The notes under the pieces were generated by a model that worked only from the letters and a program-made list of their open reading frames with translations, had not been told where the DNA came from and ran no database searches. The position numbers and the translations under genes were made by a program. A DNA stretch of 32,867 nt from Propionibacteriaceae bacterium (lineage in GTDB: Bacteria > Actinomycetota > Actinomycetes > Propionibacteriales > Propionibacteriaceae), in assembly GCA_009778725.1 (NCBI GenBank), contig WRFP01000006.1, positions 1-32,867 on the forward strand, read 5' to 3'. Of the stretch, positions 9,421-18,401 are shown piece by piece. Positions within the stretch are counted from its first letter, which is position 1. Each line of letters starts with the position of its first letter.

Positions 9421-10797
9421 TCAGAAATCCATGCCCACGAAATCGGCGTGAGGCCGGTCCATGGTAGACAGCCGGTCTGCCACCATGAAGGCCAGTTCCA
9501 GGGATTGTGCCCGGTTCAGCCGGGGGTCGCAAGCGGTCTCGTAGCGATGGGCCAGATCCTCTTCCTTCAATTCGACCACCCCGCCCACGCATTCGGTCAC
9601 ATCGTCGCCTGTCAACTCGACATGGATGCCTCCAGGCCAGGTGCCGAGGCTCGCGTGGACATCGAAGAATCCGCTGACCTCGTCGGTCACATCGGAGAAC
9701 GAGCGGGTCTTGTAGCCATTGGCCGAGGAGAAGGTGTTTCCGTGCATCGGATCGCAGACCCAGCACACCTTGCGACCGGTGGCCTCGACGGCTTCGACGA
9801 TGGGTGGTAGCGCAGTTCGTACCTGACGGCAACCCATCCGTGTGATGAGGGTCAGTCGGCCCGGCGCGCGGTCAGGATCCAGAGTTTCGACCAGACTGAC
9901 GACTTCCTCGGGCTTCGCAGAGGGACCAACCTTCAGCCCAACAGGGTTGTGCAATGCCCGGAGTAACTGAACATGGGCGCCATCGAGTTGACGGGTACGA
10001 TCCCCTATCCACAGCAGATGGCCACCCACGTTGTACGGAGTCTCGGTGCGGGAATCGATCCTGGTCATGGCGTGTTCATAGTCGATCAGGAGAGCCTCGT
10101 GACTGGCATAGAAGTCGACTGTGCTGAAGGCGTCGTCACTGACCCCGCAGGCGATCATGAAGGCGAGAGCCCGGTTGATCTCATCAGTGAGTTGCTCGTA
10201 CCTTTGAGAAACATGAGCCGTACGGACAAAATCCGCGTTCCATGAGTGCATCAGCCTGAGGTCGGCGAAGCCGCCCTTGGTGAAAGCACGGACAAGATTT
10301 AATGTCGCAGCCGAGGAGTTGTAAACCTGGAGGAGCCTGCGCGGGTCATGGCGGCGGGCCTCCTCGGTGAATTCGAAGCCGTTGACGGCGTCGCCGCGAT
10401 AAGCGGGCAACGAGACATCGCCGCGGGTCTCGTACTGGGAGGTTCTCGGTTTGGCGAACTGACCGGCGATGCGCCCGATCTTGACGACGGGGACTTCAGC
10501 GGCATAGGTCAGAACAACGGCCATTGACAGTAGAACTCGCAGGCGGCCGCGGATCGACGACGCCGTGACTGCCTCGAAGGTCTCGGCGCAATCCCCACCC
10601 TGGAGGACGAAGGCCTTTCCCTCAGCCGCATCGGCAATCTTTTCCTTCAGAGCATCGCATTCGCCGGCGAAAACCAGGGGCGGAAGAGCGTGGAGTTGAT
10701 CCAGGACCCTGTCGACCAGCACAGGATCGTCGTACTCCGGTTGCTGCGGAGGATGCAGGGCATGCAGGACATCAAGAGGAGGTACGCCATCGGTCAC
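9421..10797 (-). CDS. Class II 3-deoxy-7-phosphoheptulonate (DAHP) synthase
   Basis: PLVFAGECDALKEKIADAAEGKAFVLQGGDCAETF, KIGRIAGQFAKPRT, NPVGLKVGPSAKPEE, CDPMHGNT motifs. Confidence 0.95.
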   Translation of the reverse strand: MTDGVPPLDVLHALHPPQQPEYDDPVLVDRVLDQLHALPPLVFAGECDALKEKIADAAEGKAFVLQGGDCAETFEAVTASSIRGRLRVLLSMAVVLTYAAEVPVVKIGRIAGQFAKPRTSQYETRGDVSLPAYRGDAVNGFEFTEEARRHDPRRLLQVYNSSAATLNLVRAFTKGGFADLRLMHSWNADFVRTAHVSQRYEQLTDEINRALAFMIACGVSDDAFSTVDFYASHEALLIDYEHAMTRIDSRTETPYNVGGHLLWIGDRTRQLDGAHVQLLRALHNPVGLKVGPSAKPEEVVSLVETLDPDRAPGRLTLITRMGCRQVRTALPPIVEAVEATGRKVCWVCDPMHGNTFSSANGYKTRSFSDVTDEVSGFFDVHASLGTWPGGIHVELTGDDVTECVGGVVELKEEDLAHRYETACDPRLNRAQSLELAFMVADRLSTMDRPHADFVGMDF

Positions 10798-10842
10798 CTG
10801 ACCAGACTAGCGATCGTGCCCGTGACGAGGCCCAATTCTCGG

Positions 10843-11544
10843 TCAGTGGCCAGAGCCGGTTCCCTTGGGATGGTACGAATACTCATCCACCATTTCCTGC
10901 CCGGTGATCTGTTGGATGTGCTGCATGACCTCGTCGGTGGCCTGGCGCAGCACCGTGTGCGATTCGGTGTGATTGGCGGCCTCGAGGAATTGTCTGCGCA
11001 TCTCTTGAGGGAAACGAAACGGCACACCGACGCGCAGTTCCGGACGGAACAGCCACGGAAAGGGCAGCCACTTGCGGGTGAAACGGGTCCTGAAACAGCC
11101 GACCGGGATCACTGGCGCGTCAGCGGTGAGGGCCAGGCGGGCCACCCCGGTCCGGCCTTTGTACATCCGCCCATCCGGGGAGCGATGGCCCTCGGGGTGG
11201 ATGGCCACGAAGCCGCCATCGGCCAAGACCTTGTAGACCGACCCCATGGCATCGGCCGCAGCGGTCCCACCCGAGCGATCCATCGGGACCTGGTGCATGC
11301 GCCTGAGGAACCAGGCCAGGATGCGGCGGAAGAAAGTGTCTGTGCGGAAAAGCTCTTGTTTCGCTGGGAAGGTGATCTGTGGGGGGACGAGGGCCACCAA
11401 CAAGAAGCTTTCCCCCGTTCCGAGATGGTTCGTGGCGAAAATGGCCGGTCCCTTCTCGGGGATGTTCTCTTTGCCCTTGAGGACGGGCCAGAACAAGAGA
11501 AAGCAGAGGGGTGACAAGAGAACCTTGACCGTCGAATAGAACAT
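10843..11544 (-). CDS. 1-acyl-sn-glycerol-3-phosphate acyltransferase (PlsC-like)
   Basis: ORF 10843-11580; likely start MFYSTVKVL. ATNHLGTGES motif I, IHPEGHRSPDGRMYKGRTG motif III. Confidence 0.85.
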   Translation of the reverse strand: MFYSTVKVLLSPLCFLLFWPVLKGKENIPEKGPAIFATNHLGTGESFLLVALVPPQITFPAKQELFRTDTFFRRILAWFLRRMHQVPMDRSGGTAAADAMGSVYKVLADGGFVAIHPEGHRSPDGRMYKGRTGVARLALTADAPVIPVGCFRTRFTRKWLPFPWLFRPELRVGVPFRFPQEMRRQFLEAANHTESHTVLRQATDEVMQHIQQITGQEMVDEYSYHPKGTGSGH

Positions 11545-11768
11545 GGTGTGCTTTCCTCTTTTTTGGATGGCTTCTCCCAACCTTAACCTGTACGCGCTGA
11601 TTCATGCGTGCCGCGCCCGCGGGTGTGGACATGTTGACTGTCCAGGTGCGCCCGCCGGAAGCCAGCCTGGCGTCGTACTGGCCGGGCTCGCGTGAGATGT
11701 CGCTGAGATAGAAATAAAGACTGTTCCCACGCCCATCGAGAACCCGGTGGATGATCTATCATCAAGGT

Positions 11769-12146
11769 ATGCGTGATGAGGATGAGACCTTCGCCGACAT
11801 CGTCAAGCAGGAGTTCGACGAAAAGTGGACTCCTCCTGCCCCGGCTCCGGCACCGCCTGTCACTTCTGATCCAGGACCGCTTCCGGACTTTCACCTCAAT
11901 TTGTACGACGACGACGCGAGCTACCAGGAAGTGCCCGCCACCGTGTGGACACTGTCACTGCCGATTCGCTGGGGACTGGGGTTGATCGCAGCCGGATTGC
12001 TGATCGCCATCGCGAAAATGACTCCTCTGCCGTTGCCCACATGGATGGGCTGGATTGCTGTCGCGTGCTTTGTGGCGGGGGTGAGCGTCACCTTATGGCA
12101 TGTGACCCACGCCCAAGGGCCAAGCGACGACGACGGTACGGTGTGA
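11769..12146 (+). CDS. Hypothetical small protein with two predicted TM helices
   Basis: ORF MRDEDETFADIVKQEF..; hydrophobic stretches WGLGLIAAGLLIAIAK and WMGWIAVACFVAGVSVTLW. Confidence 0.65.
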   Translation: MRDEDETFADIVKQEFDEKWTPPAPAPAPPVTSDPGPLPDFHLNLYDDDASYQEVPATVWTLSLPIRWGLGLIAAGLLIAIAKMTPLPLPTWMGWIAVACFVAGVSVTLWHVTHAQGPSDDDGTV

Positions 12147-12166
12147 GAAGGTCGTGCGTGACCGCG

Positions 12167-13174
12167 CTACAGGAGACGGCGGGCGCCAACGAAGGGCATG
12201 CCGTTGTCCATGGACGTGTAGACGACTCCGACACGCTCGTTGCGAGCGTCAACCAGCATGCCGCCGCCCACATAGATCCCGACGTGTCCGGGGCCTGAGT
12301 AGAAGAAGACCAGGTCACCGGGTTGCAGGTCTGACTTGGCCACAGGTACGCCGACGTGGAACTGGGCACCGGCGCTGTGCGCGAGCTTGATGCCGACTGT
12401 TGCAAACGCTTGCATGGTAAAGCCGGAACAATCGTAGGAATTCGGACCGGCGCCGCCATAGACGTACGGCAGGCCGACACGGGCCATCGCCCAATCGACG
12501 ATCGCCTGGGCCTCAGCCCCGTTCTGGACCGGCGGAGGCGGCGTGTACGACTTCGTGGCTGCGGCACCGGCGGCAGCATTGGAGGAAGCGATAGCTGCCT
12601 GCTGCTGCGCGCTCAACCGGCTGACGACCTGTTGGGCAGCGGCGACTTTTTGGCTTGCCTCGTTCTTCAGTTCCTGCTGCTTCTGCTGATCAGCCTGGAT
12701 CGCAGTGACGGTGGCCTGCTGCTCAGATTGCAAACTCACCAGGGTCGCCTGGCTCATCTGGTAATTCTGCAGGATTGCCGTCGTGGCGTCGGCCACCATG
12801 GAGGACATGACGAGCTTGTTGAGGGCCTCATCCTGGTTGGAGGCTGTGAACAGGGCCAGAGTCGACGAGATTCCGCGGTCCTGGAACTGCTGGAGCGACA
12901 CGACGGCCACTTGCTGGCGCAGTGCCTCCACCTGCTGCTGTTGAGTTGCGATGTCGGACTGAGTCTGTTGCAGTTTGGCTTGGGCCGCATCGAGGCTGGC
13001 TTGAACCTGGTTATATTGTTCGTCGGCCTGGCTGGCTTCTCCTTGAAGTTCGGAAAGCCTGGCCTTGGCGTCGCTCAACGCATCACCGTTCGCCAGTGGC
13101 TGCCCCAGCCACGCGAGGCTCGCTGTCAGGAGTACTGACATCAGTGCAATCCCCGGTCGCTTCCAGTGTGCCAT
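12167..13174 (-). CDS. NlpC/P60 family peptidoglycan endopeptidase with N-terminal coiled coil (secreted)
   Basis: Signal-like MAHWKRPGIALMSVLLTASLAWLGQPLANG, Gln-rich coiled coil, YDCSGFTMQAF catalytic Cys, GHVGIYVGGG catalytic His. Confidence 0.92.
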   Translation of the reverse strand: MAHWKRPGIALMSVLLTASLAWLGQPLANGDALSDAKARLSELQGEASQADEQYNQVQASLDAAQAKLQQTQSDIATQQQQVEALRQQVAVVSLQQFQDRGISSTLALFTASNQDEALNKLVMSSMVADATTAILQNYQMSQATLVSLQSEQQATVTAIQADQQKQQELKNEASQKVAAAQQVVSRLSAQQQAAIASSNAAAGAAATKSYTPPPPVQNGAEAQAIVDWAMARVGLPYVYGGAGPNSYDCSGFTMQAFATVGIKLAHSAGAQFHVGVPVAKSDLQPGDLVFFYSGPGHVGIYVGGGMLVDARNERVGVVYTSMDNGMPFVGARRLL

Positions 13175-13340
13175 TCACTACCTCCACTATTCCTGAGGAA
13201 ATTCTAAGGGATCCTCAGTACCTGGTCCAATTGATATCCCTGGAACTCCCCCCTTGCCGGTCAACTTTACCACTGCTTGTCACCCCCTGACCGACCGGTC
13301 CACTCCGAGATCCCAACTTTCCTGGCTCTGACAAGGGGAG

Positions 13341-14447
13341 TTACCCGAGATAAGTGGCCGGATCCTCGATCTGTCCATCCGACCACACCATGTAATGCAA
13401 GTGGCAACCCGTGGACTCTCCTGTCGTACCGACAAGAGCCACTGCCTGACCTTGGACAACAGACGTACCGGGTTGGGCGATTCCGCCCGAGAGATGGTTG
13501 AAACTCGTGACGACGTGATGACCGTTGATGATGCCATTGTCGATGACGAGACGATTGCCGTAGGCGCCGGCCCAGTAGTAGTCCATGACGAAGCCGTTTC
13601 CGGGAGCTACGATCGTTGTACCGCAGGAGGCGGCCATGTCCAGACCGTCGTGGAAGGTGTAGGCCCCGGTGATGGGATGAATCCTCATTCCGAAGGGGGA
13701 GGTGATCTTATATGAGATCAGCGGAGACTTCAGGGCCGGGGAGGGATCGGGAACCTTCAGAGTCGGGTCTGTCACGCCTGCGCCCACAGCATCGACGCCT
13801 GCCAGGCTGTTGTTCACGGCGGCGGCAATGGCGATCATCGAGTTCAACAGCAAGGAGGTCTGGGCGATCTTGTCCGAGGTCTGCTTGTTCAAGGTATCGA
13901 TGCTGGACTGCTCCTCGGAGATGGCGTTGATCGTGGCCTGCTCGGTGTTTTCGAGATCCTGGAGCGTGGCCTGCTGGACCTGGTACGTGGTGAACAACGT
14001 GTTGGTGGTGTCGGAGACCTGCTGCATCGCCGTCATGTAGTTGAGCAGATCGTCCGAGGTGGAACTGGCCAGGATCATCGCTGTCGTGTTGAGTCCGCGG
14101 TCTTGGAACTGCTGCAAGGCGATCTGGCCGAGTTGGGTCTTGAGGACCGACAGTTGCTGCTTCTGCGCGGCAATCTGGGTTTGGGTGGTCGTCAACTGGT
14201 TCTTGGAGGCCGTGAGTTTGTCTTGAGCCTGGGCCTTCTGGACCACCAGATCTTCTTGCTGCTGCTGCAAATCGTCCAGTTGGGCGCGGACATCCACGAT
14301 GGTGGTGTCACCGGTCGACGAGGCTTTCGGACTTGGCGACGCAGTGGCGGGATCAGCCCCGGCTTGGGCAGGTGACAAGGCTAGAGACATACCTAGTACG
14401 GTGCACAACACTAGTACGGCGCGTTTCCACCTTGGCCTCATGACCAT
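13341..14447 (-). CDS. M23 family peptidase with N-terminal coiled coil (secreted)
   Basis: Signal-like N-terminus, coiled coil, ITSPFGMRIHPITGAYTFHDGLDMAA..GCHLHYMVW (HxxxD and HxH metal ligands). Confidence 0.92.
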   Translation of the reverse strand: MVMRPRWKRAVLVLCTVLGMSLALSPAQAGADPATASPSPKASSTGDTTIVDVRAQLDDLQQQQEDLVVQKAQAQDKLTASKNQLTTTQTQIAAQKQQLSVLKTQLGQIALQQFQDRGLNTTAMILASSTSDDLLNYMTAMQQVSDTTNTLFTTYQVQQATLQDLENTEQATINAISEEQSSIDTLNKQTSDKIAQTSLLLNSMIAIAAAVNNSLAGVDAVGAGVTDPTLKVPDPSPALKSPLISYKITSPFGMRIHPITGAYTFHDGLDMAASCGTTIVAPGNGFVMDYYWAGAYGNRLVIDNGIINGHHVVTSFNHLSGGIAQPGTSVVQGQAVALVGTTGESTGCHLHYMVWSDGQIEDPATYLG

Positions 14448-14622
14448 CCTTCCACCGCCCCACTTCCTGAAAAGACTCTAAGAGATATTCAGAAAATCTG
14501 TCAACCCTGCTCGCTCCCGGGCCTCGTCCAGAATACCGTGATCACTAAAACTGGGCAATAAGCTCAAGGTAGCGTCGATGGATGCTCAGATTCGGGTTCC
14601 GGGGCGGATTTGTCGGCAAAAA

Positions 14623-16413
14623 TCAGCGTCTTCGCATGGCCTCGTGGACGGCTTCTCGGCCCCACTTGGCCAAGTTTTTCTCCTGGTCAGTACGGGTTTG
14701 CCGTTCCACGCTGGCGTGGATGAGGTGCACTCCCGGCCTGAGAGAATTTAAAGCACTTTTCAAGGTTGGCAGGCTGTCAACCGGGGTGACGGTAGCCCCG
14801 AACCCCCGTGACACCTGGGCCAGGTCGACATCCATGGGGACGCCGAAAAGCCGCTCAAAGAAATCGGCGAGATCACCGATCTGCGAGCGGGGAGCACCGT
14901 ATTCCAGCGTCGCGAACAGGGATCCACCGTGATCGTCGGCCACCACGATGGTCAGATCGATGGTGGTTTCCAAGTGGGGTCTGGCCAGGGCGGAGATGTC
15001 GTGCAGGGCTGTCAGATCGCCGACCAGAGCCGTCACACGCTGGCCCAGGCCTGTTGCGATCCCGAGGGCTGTGGCGATTGTTCCGTCGATGCCTGCCAGG
15101 CCGCGATTGGCGTACACCTGGGGCGGATGAGAGCTGATCGGGGCCAGATCGGCGTCCCGGATCGGGTTGGACGAACCCAGGACCAGGGTGTCGGTACTTG
15201 ACAGAGCGGCCATCACCGTGGCGGCGATCGTCTCACCGGACCAGTGAGAGGTGGCGTCCATGCGGGCTTGGAAGATGCGATCGGCGGTCGTCCAGGAGTT
15301 CATCCATGAGGTGTCGCCCGCACCCAGGGTCACAGCGGGTACGACGCGGGAAACGGCCCAGCCGGGGTCGGGCCACTCCCCCGACGCATCCACGGCGATG
15401 ATCTCGATGTCGCGCCGGCTCAGCAAGGCCGTGACCGGGCGGGAGAGAGTTGGGTGGCCAGTCACGATGACACGCTGGATCGAAGCAGAAAAACCGGGCA
15501 ACAGGTGCCGGTAGCCACAGATGGCGGCTGAGCCGCTGCGGGCATTGGACGACGGTTCCGCCAGGAGCGGGATGTGAGCTTGACTGGCTTCGGCGGCCCA
15601 CCATCGTCCCTGGTCAGGTGGCATATCTCCGGCTACGATGACTGTGCCTGCGCCAGGATCGATGGTCACTCGTTCTGCTGTGCGGGCGGGATTGACGTGG
15701 AACGGGGTTCTGGCCGGGAGGAGCGTCGGCGCCCCCATCAGCGGCTCGGCCAATTCGACATTGATCTGGACCGGACCGGGTCTGAGACTGATCCGTCCTT
15801 CAGCGGTGATGACAGCCCGGCGTACTGCTGCTCTCCAGGCCTGAGGCGACTGGTCGGAGGACTGAATCCGGGCGACCTGAAGGGGCATTGTGCCGAAGAT
15901 GCCGAGTTGATCGGTTGTCTGGTTGGCACCGGTTCCGACCAGGTTCGACGGCCGGTCGGCGGTCAGGGCGATTAAGGGTACGTGGGCGTGGCGGGATTCG
16001 GCCAGGGCCGGGGCGAGGTTGGCGACTGCGGTGCCCGAGGTGGTGATGATGGGAACAGCACGCCTGGTCGCCTTGGCGATTCCCAGGGCGAAGAACCCGG
16101 CGCTGCGCTCGTCCAGGCGGATGTGGAGGCGGATTCGGTTCTCGGCCTCGAGATGGGCAGCAGCATAGGCCAGCGGCGCGCTACGCGACCCGGGGCAGCA
16201 CACGACATCGGTGATACCCAGGGCGGCCAGTTCATCAAGGATGATTGCGCCGGCCAGAGGAGATGGAGACGTTCCATCAAAGGCAGAGTCATCACGTGTG
16301 ACTCCACCCCCCACGGTCAAAGGCGATGGCTGTCCATCGACGCGAGTCTGGCTGGGGGTGATTCCTCCCTGCACAGGAGAGGCAGACAATGGGGGGTCCA
16401 TGGTGTTATCCAC
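14623..16413 (-). CDS. menD: 2-succinyl-5-enolpyruvyl-6-hydroxy-3-cyclohexene-1-carboxylate synthase
   Basis: LDELAALGITDVVCCPGSRSAPLAYAA..RLHIRLDERSAGFFALGIAKAT..TTSGTAVANLAPALAE. GTG start at 16413 overlaps the menC stop; ATG 16401 is the alternative. Confidence 0.93.
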   Translation of the reverse strand: MDNTMDPPLSASPVQGGITPSQTRVDGQPSPLTVGGGVTRDDSAFDGTSPSPLAGAIILDELAALGITDVVCCPGSRSAPLAYAAAHLEAENRIRLHIRLDERSAGFFALGIAKATRRAVPIITTSGTAVANLAPALAESRHAHVPLIALTADRPSNLVGTGANQTTDQLGIFGTMPLQVARIQSSDQSPQAWRAAVRRAVITAEGRISLRPGPVQINVELAEPLMGAPTLLPARTPFHVNPARTAERVTIDPGAGTVIVAGDMPPDQGRWWAAEASQAHIPLLAEPSSNARSGSAAICGYRHLLPGFSASIQRVIVTGHPTLSRPVTALLSRRDIEIIAVDASGEWPDPGWAVSRVVPAVTLGAGDTSWMNSWTTADRIFQARMDATSHWSGETIAATVMAALSSTDTLVLGSSNPIRDADLAPISSHPPQVYANRGLAGIDGTIATALGIATGLGQRVTALVGDLTALHDISALARPHLETTIDLTIVVADDHGGSLFATLEYGAPRSQIGDLADFFERLFGVPMDVDLAQVSRGFGATVTPVDSLPTLKSALNSLRPGVHLIHASVERQTRTDQEKNLAKWGREAVHEAMRRR

Positions 16414-17359
16414 GCGTAGCCTCCTGACGGCACTGGGTGAGTCGGTCCTGCCACCAGGCGGTGGTCTGGTCGTCAGCCCGGACCTCGTCGAGTCGGGTGG
16501 GATCGATGTGGACGTCACGTACCTCGATCCAGCCGTCGCGGGCGATCAAGGGATCTGTCACAATGTCGGTGCTCAGCAGCGGGAGGGTGTTCAGCCCGCA
16601 GGCGTACGGCAACTCGGGCAGAGCGGCGGCGAGGGCGATCCCGGCTCGCAGTCCGACTGAGGTTTCGACTGCGGAGGACACCACCACGTCGATGCCCAGG
16701 TCTTCGGCCAGGTTCAGGCAGGCGCGTACTCCGGTCAGGGGTTGTACCTTCAGGACGGCCACATCGGCGGCGTGAAGGCGGACGACACGACGAGGGTCTC
16801 CGGTTTTACGGATCGACTCGTCGGCTGCGATCTTGACCGGGCAGCCCGGCTTGGAGCGAAGGGCCGCCAGCTCTTCGACCGAGGCGCAGGGCTGTTCGGC
16901 GTACTCCAGCTCGAAACGGGACAACTGCCTGAGCGCCTTGTCGGCCTGGGCGGTGTCCCAGCCACCGTTGGCGTCGATCCGCAGCTTGCCGTGGGGGCCC
17001 AGGGCATCGCGTACGGCTTCGACCCGGGCGATGTCGTCGGCCAGGGTCTGGCGCGGTTCGGCCACCTTGACTTTGGCGGTACGGCAACCGGATTGACTGG
17101 CCAGGCGATGGGCCGTTGTGGGATCGACGGCTGGAATGGTCACATTGACGGGTACGCGGTTGCGCACCGGCGGTGGGTATCCGCAGTTGGCGGCCTCCAT
17201 GGTGGCGTGTAGCCAGGCCGCGGCTTCGGCGGTGCCGTACTCGAGGAAGGGACTCCACTCGGCCCAGCCTGCCTCGCCGCGGATCAGCATTCCTTGCCGG
17301 ACGGTGATTCCGCGGAAGCGGATGGGCATCGGAATGGAAAAGACATGTGTGTCAGCCAT
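16406..17359 (-). CDS. menC: o-succinylbenzoate synthase
   Basis: Enolase-superfamily motifs TAKVKVAE, LRIDANGGWD, IAADES, DVAVLKVQPLTG; embedded in men genes. Confidence 0.92.
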   Translation of the reverse strand: MADTHVFSIPMPIRFRGITVRQGMLIRGEAGWAEWSPFLEYGTAEAAAWLHATMEAANCGYPPPVRNRVPVNVTIPAVDPTTAHRLASQSGCRTAKVKVAEPRQTLADDIARVEAVRDALGPHGKLRIDANGGWDTAQADKALRQLSRFELEYAEQPCASVEELAALRSKPGCPVKIAADESIRKTGDPRRVVRLHAADVAVLKVQPLTGVRACLNLAEDLGIDVVVSSAVETSVGLRAGIALAAALPELPYACGLNTLPLLSTDIVTDPLIARDGWIEVRDVHIDPTRLDEVRADDQTTAWWQDRLTQCRQEATRG

Positions 17360-18401
17360 GCCACCACCCGATTCCGAGGCCCACGCCCAGCAGGAGGGCG
17401 GTGACCAGTTCCGACACGCCTGTCATCTTCAGGACGTGGATCAGTTCGCGGCCTGTCGCACCTGCGATCACTCGGCTCACCGGGCGGAGGATCACGACCA
17501 GGCCGAGGAGGCTGAGCAGGGCGAACCAGGTTGTCAGAGCCGAGATGACGATCAGTCCCACGGCTGAGACAGCGATGAGGGCGACGTAGAGTATCCGCGT
17601 ACGGCGGTCTCCCAGGCGTACTGGCAATGTTATCTTTCCGGCGTTCTGGTCCGAGGCCAGGTCGCGCAGGTTATTGGCCACCAGGATGGCCATCGCCAGG
17701 CAGCCCATGACGACTCCGGTCAGGAGGGCAGGGGCCCAGGCGATATCGCGGGCGCATGGCGAACAAGCGGGCTGCGTGGCACAGGCGGCACAGATCCAGG
17801 GGGCTTGGACGAAGGTTGTTCCGACGGCGGCGACCAGGCCGAAGAAGATGAAGACGAAGAACTCGCCGAAACCGGCGTAGCCATAGGGGCGCTTTCCGCC
17901 GGTATAGTACCAGGCGGCCAGGACGCAGGCGGCGCCGATCAGGATCAAGACAATGGGGATGAGTACTTGTCCGGCGACGGAGCCCGGATCGGAGAACAGA
18001 GTTGCCCAGGTCGAACCAGAGAACATGTTGGTGGCGTGGGCCACCAGGACGAGTCCGACCAGGCAGGCGATGCCGAAGGAGATCCAGGCGGCACGTTTGA
18101 CGACAGGTGGGGCGACCAAGCCGGAGCCGACCAGGCGCATCGGGCCCACCCGGTGGGCGTCGGTGCCGCGGATTCCGTCGGAGTAGTCGTTCGAGAAGTT
18201 CGATCCGATCTGCATGCCCAAGGCCACCAGCAGGCAGAGGATGGGGGTGAGCAGGGTCCAGGGCGAGAATTGGTCGCCGAAGGGCGGGTCGGTGCGGGTC
18301 ACGGTGAACCAGGCGACCCCCGTACCGGCGAAAACTGGCGATGTCGAGGCGGGGAGAGTCCTGACACGGGCTCCCTCCAGCCATTCATGCACGGTCGCCA
18401 T
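17352..18401 (-). CDS. menA: 1,4-dihydroxy-2-naphthoate polyprenyltransferase
   Basis: UbiA-type NFSNDYSDGIRGTD and NNLRDLASDQNAGKITLPVRLG motifs; multiple TM segments. Confidence 0.93.
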   Translation of the reverse strand: MATVHEWLEGARVRTLPASTSPVFAGTGVAWFTVTRTDPPFGDQFSPWTLLTPILCLLVALGMQIGSNFSNDYSDGIRGTDAHRVGPMRLVGSGLVAPPVVKRAAWISFGIACLVGLVLVAHATNMFSGSTWATLFSDPGSVAGQVLIPIVLILIGAACVLAAWYYTGGKRPYGYAGFGEFFVFIFFGLVAAVGTTFVQAPWICAACATQPACSPCARDIAWAPALLTGVVMGCLAMAILVANNLRDLASDQNAGKITLPVRLGDRRTRILYVALIAVSAVGLIVISALTTWFALLSLLGLVVILRPVSRVIAGATGRELIHVLKMTGVSELVTALLLGVGLGIGWWHG

